64,000 bases of DNA, from contig JYIP02000003.1 in assembly GCA_001051155.2 (NCBI GenBank), positions 620,001-684,000 on the forward strand. Direction: 5' to 3'. Below the pieces are notes generated by a model that worked only from the letters and a program-made list of their open reading frames with translations, was not told the DNA's origin and did not search any database. Shown here one piece after another: positions 1 through 10,238 of this stretch. The position numbers were made by a program, and so were the translations under genes. Position 1 is the first letter of the stretch. Every line of letters begins with the position of its first letter. The DNA is from Chrysoporthe austroafricana (Eukaryota > Ascomycota > Sordariomycetes > Diaporthales > Cryphonectriaceae).

Positions 1-1644
1 ACCCCGGACGGCATCTTGGTGGATGTTCGGGGGAGACAGCGTGACAGGCTGTGGTATCACGGGCAGCGTCTCGTTCCAGAGCTCGGCGGCCAAGACCCTG
101 GCCCTGATGCGGCTATTGCCCGTCCACGCGCGGCAACGTGCACCGAGGCCCCTCGAGTTTTCAGTGGTAAGGTAAACGGGGCGCACGAGAAAGAGAAGAG
201 ACGCAGGCGCCATCCAAGCTGTACTACTGAGTACTATGATACCATGGTACGATCGAGAATCGGCTTGGCAGGCGTGGGATGGGGCCGGGGCGACGCTCCG
301 CTGGCCAGAGAGATCGGCCGTGGTGGCTGGTCAGACCAATAGAGGGCTGCTACGCCGCCGACCCGCAGTAGCACCGCGGGCAGAGCTGAACTCGCCTGCG
401 TCCCAAGTCGGCAGTGAGGAGCAAATCCTGACCCAAACGGTGCCGAGGCAGAGATTGCGCCCCTCCAGCGGCTGGAGAAGGGCATCCAGACGCACCAGGC
501 AGCCAGCCTGTGAGGCTGTGGTGGTGTGACTCTATGTGGTGGTGTGACTCTATATGCTGGCGAATAGAGAGACCCGGAGCCTCGACGTGCTCAATCCTCA
601 ATGGTCTGCGGTGAGACCGAGGAGGCTGTGAAGCGGCCAGAGGCACGACGACAGCCTTATTTTTTGAAAAGGAGATGACGTCGCGCCTTACCATCCATAT
701 CCATTGCTTGCCATGCGGCCCCGAGCCCCTTTCTGCCCGGAATGCTCTGATGGGGGACGACGTCTCCCAGCTCCCAACGGAAGCGAGCAGCTGAAAAAGA
801 AGCGACAGGGCCACTGGACAACGGGTTATCAACCTCTCGTCAGTTATCTATCGGGCTGGTCCCCACCATGCTGATCTGGGTTATCGAGGTTTCTTATCGC
901 CATTGGTGGATCCCAGCCCTTGGATGTTGTGGTGGATGGGAGCGAGTTGCCAGACATTCAGGCGGAGTGCTAATCTTTCTGCACCGGGTTTTGCTTACCT
1001 CACCACGCTGTCCTTGGCAAATTAGGCTTAGCGTATCATCTCAGTCTCTACTTAGTAGGGGGAGCTTGGTGGTCGTCTTGGTCCTCGTCGATGGGTTGCA
1101 ACTCCAGGGTTTTGTCGGGGACATGGCTCGCCGCAGGCACAAGAGGATATGCGGTTTCGGCGAGGACGAGATTGACCTTTATAGCTTCAAATATCTCGCG
1201 CTAGCTCACTTTCGAGGGGCAATCTCGTCGTAGATGTTGCTGTAGCGGCCAGGGGAAGCAGTGTCGTGATGGTGTTGAGAGACGTTCTTGGCGGCTTGTT
1301 CTTGTGACCTGCACCGATGTGGGTCATAACACAATATTACGGGATTAACGACAATGAAAGACGACGAACGGGACGAACTAACGATGGATTGAAATTGAAC
1401 ATCTTATACAGTATCTAAGTTAGCCGTACTAGAAAGGTTCTCCTCCATACAACATCAATTTTACGTTAGACTGGCCTGGCTACCAGACGCCCTTTTACTA
1501 GTACCTCTAATATATGAATAATCTATAACCTAGAATGACTTCTAATAGACAAACTCCCCGGTATGCAATGTATGTTGTGGCTCTACTTATTGGAAGATGG
1601 CCAATTCCGTACCACAAACCAAGCATTGAACCAGCTATCAATGG
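1..1644. other. intergenic, no gene recognised
   Basis: Open frames here are short, start at non-ATG codons or overlap one another, and none gave a recognisable protein. The last 300 bases before the GT32 gene are more AT-rich and are probably its 3' flank, because that gene is on the minus strand. Confidence 0.5.
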
Positions 1645-2631
1645 TTATAGAGGAGGTTCGCCACCCTTGTCGTTTTTCCAACTACCCGCATAATGGTGCT
1701 CGACCAATGGAGGAGGGAAGGTGGCGGTGATCGCCTCATCGTAGAAATTCATAGACCGGGAGAATGCGTACCCCGGTAAGATCAGAACATCGCCCACAAG
1801 CTTGGGCTCGACAAGGAACCACGAACCTTCCTCTACAGCTCGAAACTCGTCGTCAGACATGTTCATCTCCTGCTGCAGGCTCTGGAAGATGCTCCTTGTC
1901 ATCCTCCTCGGTCCACAGAAGGTGACGATGTCTCCCATCATAGGCGGTGTGGCTGTGATCCCGGCCACGTCGACGCCGTTATCTCTTGCAACGTCTTGCA
2001 CTCCTTTCAACAGGCCTTCGACCGCAGTCAACATGTGAGGAGAACCAGGTTTCGCGAGAACCGTCCACGTGGCAAGCTCATGTTTGGTATCCCCCGTGCC
2101 GCCCCAAGGTGTATCGAACTCCCAGCCAACAACCATCGAGATGTTGTCTCTGTACTGTGAAGGAATCCAACTCTCGATGGGGGAGTTGCAGGACACGTCG
2201 AGGTCCGACCACATTCCTCCCTCGGCGTAGAGCAGGAGGTAGCGGAGCCAGTCGGCCTTGATGATATTTATGTTGAGTGCAAGATAGGCCTCCACAAGGT
2301 CAGGACGATGTGCGAATGTCTTTGCAACCCAAGCATCGGCGGATCGGTCCGTCATAAATTCGACTGAATATGTGGGATTTTGCGTTATACAGCTGCCGGT
2401 CCACGCTACCGCATCCGGGCTGAGTCCTCTTGGCCCAAGCTTGTACCATATCTTCTTTGGTATTTCATCGAATCCTGTTCGGGTTGGTGCTGGCGAATCT
2501 TTGTAATAGAGGGATAACTGGCGGTCATGAAGACCCCAGGCTTGGTAGAGGAGGAAGATAATGCCGATGCCGGCGGCCAGTGTGGTCACCTGGCGATTTT
2601 GCGCGGAGGGAGGGGTGATGAACGGTCTCAT
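1645..2631 (-). CDS. GT32-type (OCH1-like) glycosyltransferase, type II membrane protein
   Basis: This single-exon gene encodes 328 aa starting at a true ATG. A hydrophobic stretch at about residues 18-32 fits a type II signal anchor that would place the enzyme in the Golgi lumen. The core reads IPKKIWYKLG (about 57-66), then IIKADWLRYLLLYAEGGMW and the DxD motif SDLD (Asp143/Asp145). This order is diagnostic of the GT32 / 'glycosyltransferase sugar-binding region with DXD' family. OCH1-type members use GDP-mannose to extend N-glycans, but filamentous fungi have many GT32 paralogues and the exact donor and acceptor cannot be read here. No intron is needed and the length is normal for the family. 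It is isolated, with its promoter in the 2632-3487 gap shared with the divergent gene on the plus strand. Confidence 0.85.
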   Translation of the reverse strand: MRPFITPPSAQNRQVTTLAAGIGIIFLLYQAWGLHDRQLSLYYKDSPAPTRTGFDEIPKKIWYKLGPRGLSPDAVAWTGSCITQNPTYSVEFMTDRSADAWVAKTFAHRPDLVEAYLALNINIIKADWLRYLLLYAEGGMWSDLDVSCNSPIESWIPSQYRDNISMVVGWEFDTPWGGTGDTKHELATWTVLAKPGSPHMLTAVEGLLKGVQDVARDNGVDVAGITATPPMMGDIVTFCGPRRMTRSIFQSLQQEMNMSDDEFRAVEEGSWFLVEPKLVGDVLILPGYAFSRSMNFYDEAITATFPPPLVEHHYAGSWKNDKGGEPPL

Positions 2632-3487
2632 TGTAGACTCGGGGCACCCGGACAGCGGGCGACAGACTCGGATGGTGCAAAATCAACTCATAGATGAGCT
2701 TCAAGATCCAACGACTGGAGCAAGGAAGTAAATGATGTGCTGCACAGATTCGGAGGGTGTGTACACGCCCTAGACAGACTCCAAGGTTGAACGAGCCAAG
2801 CAAAGAAGTGAATGATGTGGTGCTCGTTCGATACTCAGATCCTGCCTGACAGGAAACAAGAGGGAAAACAGTGTTGACATGCGCCAGATCCTTCACAAAA
2901 GAAAAGAAAAACAAGGTCGGTAATAAACTCCTCCCATGCTGGTTTGGGGTCGGGCGCCTAAAAAGCGGATTTTTGGTATATCTCGGCCTTCTGATCTTCA
3001 ATTCCATATACTGCAACTGCACCACCATCGAATTAATTAACAACTTCAAATATGTCTTGAAGCGCTCAACCCCTGTACCGTGCATGGGAACAGCCAACGC
3101 AGCTCCAGTGCATAAGTATTTGAACGCCGACCCCGCTTTGAATACCACTGTTGGTTGAAAAGTCGGGAAGTCTAATGTTGATGTTGGTCGGTCCGTGATT
3201 GAGAACACCGTCTAAGTCCCTCGGCTCGGCCAACATCCGTTGCAATGAGGGAAGGTGAGGTTGCAGTAGGATTTCTGCCAATGTTTTCCTCAACCGTTGG
3301 CTGCAACTTGCACGGGTGGCTGGAGGTTCAATGATCATGTTTGTATCTCCTTACTGCACTCTACTTCACCACTGCTTTCACTAGCACTTTGATTCCGCTT
3401 CTTTCTGGCCTTCTCATTGCTCGGTGATGATTTGCATCTTCTATTCTATTCCATTGTCAATTCCAGTGCCAAGTTGGTCTGGATACA
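2632..3487. other. divergent intergenic region between GT32 and the surface-protein gene
   Basis: This gap of about 860 bp holds the upstream regions of two divergent genes. I see no supported ORF; the open frames lack sensible starts. A pyrimidine-rich stretch precedes the plus-strand ATG at 3488. Confidence 0.5.
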
Positions 3488-4456
3488 ATGCATTTCTGCG
3501 TTTGCAAATCGTTACTGGCGCTTTGGGCAGTCCTGCCTGCTACAATATCCTTCGAGTTCGTGAATCCGTCCAGGTATGGTAGCCAGACTAGCTTCTCACA
3601 AGACTCGGCCTACGCGGAGCACACAGTCCTCGAGGTCCGCTGGACCCAAGGCGATACGGATCAAGATGCGACAGTCGGCTTATATCAGGTTAATACGAGC
3701 TCAACTCTAGCTTCCAGTACATCTCCAGAGACGATAGGCGACATAGAGTACATCGCGGGTGAGTCTCGCTCCATTTCGCTGTATCCTTGTACATACGTGA
3801 GGACGCGTCCTGACGTACATTCGTCAACAGAGGGCCAGGCTTATGATAGAACATCACGCCAGTGGATCGTGGTGACAAACAAGGACCTGAGTGTCTCCAA
3901 CGTATTCGTGATGATGCTCTTCGTCACAGGAGCCACAGACGCAAGCGACATGACTGTCTATTTCAACATTACGCCAGCCAACTCAGACAGTGCCTCGACA
4001 AGCGCGTCAAGTGCCTCGAGCAGTGCAACCACCAGGGCAGAAATATCACCCACCTCATCTGTCTCCAATCCTTCGGCAAGCACAACGGCCTCAGACGCAG
4101 CAACACAAAGCTCCTCCGACCTGAACACTTCAGCGAAGATAGGACTCGGCGTTGGTATTCCTGCCGCGGCAATAGTTGGCGTGATGGCAAGTTGGTTAGT
4201 CTTCCGCCGCAGGAGAGCCCCCACCGCACAAGGTCGCGAAGAACAACCTCAAGAAGACAAGGTCATGCCCATGGGCTTTCATGGCTCCACTGGAGTCACC
4301 TCCAGACCTGCTTCCAAAGCCATGACATACGGACCTGCTTCTAGTACCCGTGGAAGTGTCCCTCTTCCCAGTACCGACGCTGTCTCAGCTATGTACGAGG
4401 CGAGCAACGAGCCGGCTACTGTCAGCGAGTTGTATGCGCCTACCTACCGGAGCTAG
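3488..4456 (+). CDS. secreted/cell-surface protein with ectodomain, Ser/Thr-rich stalk and one TM helix
   Basis: The unspliced frame is open for 322 codons, but a 72-nt in-frame intron is likely at 3759..3830. It has donor GTGAGT, a CTGAC branch site near 3810 and acceptor CAACAG. Removing it gives 298 aa and joins DIEYIA to EGQAYDR. The protein has an N-terminal signal peptide (about 1-21), an ectodomain with N-glycosylation sites, and the conserved patch DLSVSNVFVMM. A Ser/Thr/Ala stalk, a TM helix (IGLGVGIPAAAIVGVMASWL) and a basic stop-transfer RRRR follow, then a cytoplasmic tail of about 75 aa. This layout is common in fungal wall-stress-sensor-like or effector-like surface proteins, but I recognise no catalytic motif. 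Function is unknown; the architecture is well supported. Confidence 0.75.
   Translation: MHFCVCKSLLALWAVLPATISFEFVNPSRYGSQTSFSQDSAYAEHTVLEVRWTQGDTDQDATVGLYQVNTSSTLASSTSPETIGDIEYIAGESRSISLYPCTYVRTRPDVHSSTEGQAYDRTSRQWIVVTNKDLSVSNVFVMMLFVTGATDASDMTVYFNITPANSDSASTSASSASSSATTRAEISPTSSVSNPSASTTASDAATQSSSDLNTSAKIGLGVGIPAAAIVGVMASWLVFRRRRAPTAQGREEQPQEDKVMPMGFHGSTGVTSRPASKAMTYGPASSTRGSVPLPSTDAVSAMYEASNEPATVSELYAPTYRS
3759..3830 (+). other. probable in-frame intron of the surface-protein gene
   Basis: The 72-nt segment has GTGAGT at its 5' end, CTGAC about 20 nt before the 3' end and CAG at the end. Its length is a multiple of three without stops, so it is invisible to ORF calling. Confidence 0.65.
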
Positions 4457-4710
4457 TTACTGATGGGGAGGAACTTGTGATGAGAGGATGCTGGGAATAG
4501 ACCGCAGAATACGACACCATCTCCATGCTGGTAGCCATCTTGTATCTGTACTTGTACGGAATAGATACCTATGTAAATACCTTGGTAGTGTAGAAGCAGG
4601 GGCGATCTAAGCTTGGAAAGAGGATAATATGCGAATAGGATAGTCCTTATACGCCCGGGCCTATAATTTGGAAAGCGGAGGGTATACCTTATAATTATAA
4701 GAAGTCATGC

Positions 4711-4990
4711 ATGCCTTCCCCCGAGCTTATGATAAACACCTTCATGATCCGAGGCAGCGGGACCGGGGTGCAGTGGCTGCTCGACCGCCGCGCCTACGGG
4801 CTCAAGATCCACTACAACACCACGGCGGAGGGCCACATTGACTGGGTATAAGCAGCTAGAGTTTAGCATGGCGCAGCTGCGCGGCGCTGTCTGCTTTGAA
4901 AATATGCTGTCAAAACGGAATGCTAACTGTTTTACCCGCTTTTCATATTGCCTTATGCCTGCTGCAACAAATGATGCGATAAGTACGCCG
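4711..4990 (+). pseudogene. relic of a large fungal protein family (frame broken)
   Basis: From the ATG at 4711 the frame reads a patch containing WLLDRRAYGLKIHYNTTAEG and ends at TAA (4849-4851). One base out of phase, the reading resumes from 4847 as YKQLEFSMAQLRGAV and then runs into sequence without family character. I recall the run 'LLDRRxYGLKIHYNTTAxGHIDW ... YKxLEFSMAQxRG' as a conserved block inside large fungal proteins, found in OrsD-like or zinc-finger proteins often near RecQ-like helicases. That naming is from memory and uncertain. What is visible is a fragment of at most 100 codons, with a frameshift, no upstream or downstream partner exons, and a tRNA gene about 400 bp away. 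A non-functional remnant is the simplest reading. Confidence 0.5.
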
Positions 4991-5345
4991 AAATAGGAAG
5001 CCTTTGCTTCCAATTTTGGGAGACTGAGCGTCACAATATTAGCACTCTATGGTGGTGCGAACAAGATTGGGGGAAGAAAGTAGATGAAGAAGAGAGGACC
5101 TTAGAAAGGCGAAAGGCCAGCATCAGGTTCAGAGCACCCACGGAAAGTCGTAGCAAGGCGTGGCAGACGAAAGAAGTGCACGGAGGAGGAGGGCACATGG
5201 AGGGGCACTGACGTTGTGGGTAGGGTTAGGGTTCGACTGAGGAAATGAAGCACTTGGTGATCCGGCAAGAGGCACGAGCGACGAAAAAAAGCATGCGCAA
5301 CCCATCCAATATTGATCAATATGAATGGGTAAACGAATAATGGAC
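4991..5345. other. intergenic, short telomere-like motif
   Basis: No gene is seen. Two adjacent TTAGGG-type units (TAGGGTTAGGGTT) lie at about 5220-5232. Such short motifs also occur as promoter elements in filamentous fungi. Confidence 0.4.
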
Positions 5346-5351
5346 AAAAAA
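5346..5351 (-). terminator. RNA polymerase III terminator of tRNA-Tyr
   Basis: Six A on the plus strand form a T6 run on the minus strand, five bases beyond the tRNA 3' end. This is the usual Pol III stop. Confidence 0.75.
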
Positions 5352-5356
5352 GCGAG

Positions 5357-5447
5357 TCCCTCGAGCCGGATTTGAACCGGCGACCTGTGGATGGCTTATA
5401 GAGATCACAATTACAGTCCATCGCTCTGCCAACTGAGCTATCAAGGG
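5357..5447 (-). tRNA. tRNA-Tyr (anticodon GTA), 18-nt intron
   Basis: On the minus strand the gene folds as a complete cloverleaf. The acceptor strands CCCTTGA and TCGAGGG pair over seven bases, with discriminator A. The D stem is GCTC/GAGC. The anticodon loop is CTGTAA followed by an 18-nt intron and the 3' half of the stem. The T arm is GCCGG-TTCAAAT-CCGGC and contains the B box. The anticodon GTA reads Tyr codons, and the intron lies one base 3' of the anticodon, the canonical position for nuclear tRNA introns. The anticodon stem has one A-C mismatch at its base. CCA is not encoded, as expected for a eukaryote. Confidence 0.93.
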
Positions 5448-6274
5448 ATTAGGCGCTGTTACCGTTGAAGTTTGCTGTTTTAAAATGAATTATAATAGCA
5501 ATTGATCATCGAGCCGGCGCCAAAAAAGACGTGGGGGCAGAAGGAAAGCGGGTACTAGGGTATACCATATAGGGTAGTACTGCTGTGGTGGCCTGCTGCA
5601 GGGCGAGGGCTGATCCCTGCAGCTGGCATTGTCGATCTGCCCACGGCCATGATGATACACACCATCATTACGTGCGATAACCTTACATATACCAAAATAG
5701 GCCTCATGCTGTCGTCTCTACTCCGTATACGGCGCGAGACTCCAGCGACGCTCCGTGACCCCACTGCGCTATTTCAAAGCTGCAGCTCTCACCATGCAAG
5801 ATGAGGACTGGAGGAGGTGCTCGCGAGATGGGCTGCCATGGAGCGAACTAGGTACCACGGGTGATACGAAGCTGCTGGTTGTAGTACTAGCAATGTCTTG
5901 AGGAGCATCGTACGGCTTTTCCAGATGCATGTATACTGTACCATAGTACATCGACGTCATGCTGACTCACAACCGGCGGGGCCGTTGATAAGCGAATGCT
6001 TAGTAAAGAGTTCTCTCTTGCAGCGGCAGCAGGACCGCGAGCCGAAAGTGCTCTCACGCTCTTTGGGTGGTTGATGAACTGCTCCGGCGGAAATATTAAT
6101 ATTAGACCCCCACGTGCGATCGCCGCCTAGGGTTGCCGCTTGTCGCTGACAGCTCTACCGAGCAGAGCGCCGAATATATACCCCGGCATAAGAGTACGCA
6201 CCCCAGTAGCATCTTGTACTCTCCTGATCGTCGTCCTTCCTTAGCTGACTAGCCCTGTCCTTAGACTTCTTATC
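5448..6274. other. intergenic, promoter side of the SDR gene
   Basis: No supported gene. It contains one exact copy of the dispersed 10-mer TACCATAGTA (5939-5948) and a TATA box about 95 bp before the SDR start. Confidence 0.5.
6175..6180 (+). promoter_or_regulatory. TATA box of the SDR gene
   Basis: TATATA lies 95 bp upstream of the ATG at 6275, in a typical position for a fungal TATA promoter, with a CT-rich leader between. Confidence 0.5.
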
Positions 6275-7463
6275 ATGTCCTCCAGCAAGCCTGCCCTTCG
6301 GCAGACGCCCCTCCTGGATCCTTCCAGCACCCTCATCCTGGTGACGGGAGCATCGGGGCACATCGCTTCCAACATCGTCAGGGAAGCCCTGGACCTGGGC
6401 TACCATGTGCGCGGCACAGCGCGCTCCCAGGAGAAGTGCGACAAGACGGTGAAGGAGCAAAACCACCACCCCAACTACAGCACTACCGTCGTGCCCGACT
6501 TTGCGCAGCCCTCCCCGGAGATCGACGCAGCAGTCCGGGGCGTCGACAGCGTCATCCACGTCGCCTCCGACATGAGCTTCGCCGACAACGCGGAGAGCAT
6601 CATCAGCTCCGTGGTCGCGGGCACCGAGAACTTCCTGCGGGCCGCGGCCCGGGAGCCCCGGGTGCGGCGGTTCACGCTGACGAGCTCCTCGACCGCCGCC
6701 CTGCTCGTCAAGCCCGGTGTCGAGGGCATCGTCGTCACGCCGGACACGTGGAACGACGAGGCCGTGGACGCCGCCAGGAACAGGAAGGGCGAGAGCATCG
6801 GGCCCAACAACCCCGGCTTCATCGTCTACGCGGCCAGCAAGACCGAGGGCGAGAGGGCGATGTGGAGATTCGTCGAGAGGGAGAAGCCGTCCTTTACCGC
6901 GAATGCCATCCTGCCCAACTTCAACATCGGGCGCGTCATCGGCTCCACGGGCGCGTCGGGGGGTCTTGCGATCACGGTGTTGAAGGAGGGCAGGCGGTCG
7001 ATTAAACAGCGTACGTTCTGCCAGAAGGACGCGAAGACTCCGTTTTTTTAACTCTTTTTTCTTTCTTTCTTTCTTTCTTTCTTTCCTTTCTTTTTTTTTC
7101 CTACCTTTTCCATTACTCTCCCCCGATTTGGATGGGTACTCACGTTGCTCGCCTACAGAATATTACATCGATGTGATAGACGACGCCCGGCTGCACCTGT
7201 GTGCGGCGGTGCTAGACGGGTCGCTGAAGAACGAGCGCATCTTCGCCTTCTCGAAATCTTTCAACATGAACGACTTGATAGAGGTCATCAAGAAGGTCAG
7301 GCCGGATGCGGATCACTCCAAGATGCAGATCGATCCGGAGGAGCCCCGTGATCTCAGCAAGATTCCCAACGAGCCTGGCGCAGAATTGCTCAGAAAGTGG
7401 TACGGACAGGACGGGTACAAGTCACTGGAGCAGTCCGTGAGGGAGAACCTAGAGGGAATCTAG
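6275..7463 (+). CDS. extended SDR reductase (aldehyde / dihydroflavonol-4-reductase-like)
   Basis: The gene has two exons, 6275..7010 and 7159..7463, and encodes 346 aa. The intron (7011..7158) has donor GTACGT and acceptor CTACAG, and contains a CTTT microsatellite. The splice restores AINQ-type continuity as Q-YYIDVIDDARLHL. The N-terminus has the Rossmann motif VTGASGHIASNI (Gly25-x-x-Gly28-x-x-Ala31) for NAD(P)H. The catalytic pair YxxxK is Tyr188/Lys192 in YAASK. The later VIDDARLHL block is typical of the yeast GRE2 / cinnamoyl-CoA reductase / DFR-like branch of extended SDRs. Members reduce aldehydes or ketones with NADPH in the cytosol. The natural substrate cannot be inferred, and no biosynthetic partners lie next to it. 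Confidence 0.88.
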
Positions 7464-10238
7464 AACCGTGGCCGGAATCGGCGCCTACGACAGCGCGAGC
7501 GCCAACCCCCCTATAGCAGTCAGTAGACCACATCAATCCCAGTCAGCTAGGGCTCAAGCTGTTGACCTCTTTTGTGGCTTCTATGGATAGCGCAAGGCGC
7601 GTTGCGACGAAACGTAGAACGACCATTGGAAATCTCAGCCTTACTTCTAACCAGTGAACGCAGCTACTCCGGCTCCATAGGAAGACGTCTGAAGGGATCG
7701 GCAACCATGCGTAAAGTGCAGTCACGTCTGACGATCGGTGACCTTGATTGAAACAATGAGAGAGAACATGATACTTGTGCCTCAAACCGTCGTTTGCGTC
7801 AAGTAAATTTCCCTGTGGCTCCTTAAGTGCCCAGGGCTTGGTTGGCTTGTTTTTTTCTTCTTTCTTTTCCTTCCTCATGACGCTATCAGTCCGGCGCGTA
7901 CCGGCCCTCCTTGATTACCTGACTCTCAATGTGTTGGTTTGGTGAAAGCCCTCAAGACTGGAAATATTGCATGCTTTACACACCGTTGCGTGATCTATCC
8001 GTCACTGGCAGTGGAGTATGAATGGCATGAATGCCAACCAAACAATTCAGGTAAGGGAAGGACTACATCATCCGTCAAAATTGATATTAGAAAAAAGGTA
8101 AGGTTCTAGCAAATGAATATTGCGATACGTCACTACCTTTCGGCTACTATGTAAGGTAATTTGGAGAGCATACTCCCTTATCAGCACCGTCGTGGCCTAT
8201 GTCAAGCTGAAAGCCATTCTGAAATTTCCTTGCCTTCTTGCCAGACACACGTCCACTGCACCATACCTCGACGCTCAACTTGACCTACCTTAACCGGGGG
8301 GAGGGTTCTCGTGACGCTAGAATCATCTTCGCGCTCCACCGGCGGTTCCATGTAGAGGAGGAGCGAGGGCGGGCTCGGCGATGTCCTCGTCGGTGCAAGG
8401 TCCGCCTTGGCGTCTGGGGACCCGTCGTCGTCGACGCGTCAGGCGGCCTCAGGCGTGATGGTGTCCTTCGGTCGCCCAGTTGGAAACAGGAGTCGGGACC
8501 CAGTGCGTCTCGCTCCTCTGTGCGTGGACGGAGGAGGAACCCTTTCTCTCAGCAACAGTTGGTCGGGAAATGTTCGGCGCGGCCTTGCCTATGTGGGCTC
8601 CTGTTTCGGAGGCTGCCAAGTTGTAACCGAGAGGGCGCGTTGGGAGAAACAGTCACAGAAACATCGGCCAAGTGAAAAGGCAGATAATTTTTAGATGGGC
8701 GCGGGCGAATCCATGGGTTTATCAATGCGGCGCGGCCTGGGCGCCCAGGCCTTCGCTTAGAAACAGTCCCCATCCAAGGGTTAATCCCAAACGTCAGACC
8801 CGCATACAGCGGGCTGGGTGGATCTAGATGGCATCCCGCGGCCCACCCCAGCACCAGCCTCGTCGAATAGGGTGCGTGAGAGCAGGAGCCGCCTCTGAGC
8901 CTCGCACACACACGTCGGCCTTGGGGGAGGGTGCTAACGCCAGCACTGGGCGTTTCGTGGATCCACCCGCGTGTCACTTTAATAAACTGTGCGAGCTCCC
9001 AGCCCCGACGTCGTCAACGTCAACGGGGCTTATCGCGGGCACCACCGCATCGGTACAGTCTGGCCGGGGATTTCTGCAGGCCACCCTCCCTCAGCACTAT
9101 GTACAAGGCTGACCAGATACGGTTCAGTTTCCGGTTCCGCGGTCACCTGCAAGGTACCACTTTATCGAGACATGCGCGTGGGACATGAAACCTCCTCTCC
9201 CTGCGCGCCCATACTGACACTTAACCTCCCACGGTTCATCAGCCAAGTTCTTATCAAAGCCATCATCGAGATGAGTGATTCGTTTCAACCGTTATGGCAG
9301 CCCGTGCGGCCGAGTGCGCCCTATCGTGCCCGCCTCTTGGTGTTGACGAGATCGGACGAGAACCCACGAGGTGGGCGTGAATCATGCCAGGTTTTGAGTC
9401 AGTGTTTGGCCGCGGGATCTGCACGATCCATCATGCAGCATCCCAGCCGCAAATCTGTATACTGGTAACTTAATGCCAAGCACGTTTCCACTCAAGTTGA
9501 GCCGCAATGCTCCCAAAAAAGAGCAGCGAGGCCTGGGAGGGCTCACTGCCCCCCGACCAATGGCACAACATAGAATCTCTATGTGGGGCGCCGTGGCATC
9601 CGGCCACAGCCGCGCGGGCTCCACGCTCGGTAAGTGGGCGGGCATGGCGATCGTGTCCAGCCTTTCGATGTCCAGTATCTCGGGTGGGCCGTGAACCCCA
9701 TGCATGGCCTGGTAGCAGACTCGATCCACTGTGGTCGTCCCTGTGTGGGAATTGTATCCACCACAATAACTGTGCCACGGACGAGATGAACCGCGCGGCT
9801 TCCTCGCCCACGGGCACCGCGCGCTGGGGTATCGAGAGAGTTCTGGATATATCCACTGCCAATCTGCCGTCGACATCATAGCGGCCTATCGTGTTCAAGA
9901 TATTCTCCCCATCAGCTTTATATTTCCTTACCTTGTCCCTGGGCAGCAACGCAACTCCATGCTGCACGCGTAACTCAGGCTGGTTTCTTTTTCTTCTTTT
10001 TTTTTCTTTCTTCTTCCTTCGCCTTCACCTTTCGTTCTTGCTGTATGCTGGCATATTCGATTCTGTGTGTTTGATTTTAGACCTTTTCAACTTGTGCTTC
10101 TACACAGCTTTAGGCCTTGGCCTCACGACTGCCCTCATTGTCCGCTTCCCAGAATTCCATCATCAAGACACCTAGGTGGTTCTTTCCCAAAGCTTTCCTA
10201 AACATACTTGTCCCTCCAAAACAGAAACGTCGATCGGA
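7464..10238. other. 2.8-kb intergenic region
   Basis: No gene could be supported. Two overlapping minus-strand frames at 9382..9967 look partly protein-like but have no ATG start and no recognised family. A pyrimidine-rich tract at about 9984-10035 precedes the MFS gene and probably belongs to its promoter or leader. Confidence 0.45.

Noticed and set aside
5220..5232. interstitial telomere or chromosome end
   Set aside because: Only two TTAGGG units are present; such short motifs occur in ordinary fungal promoters.
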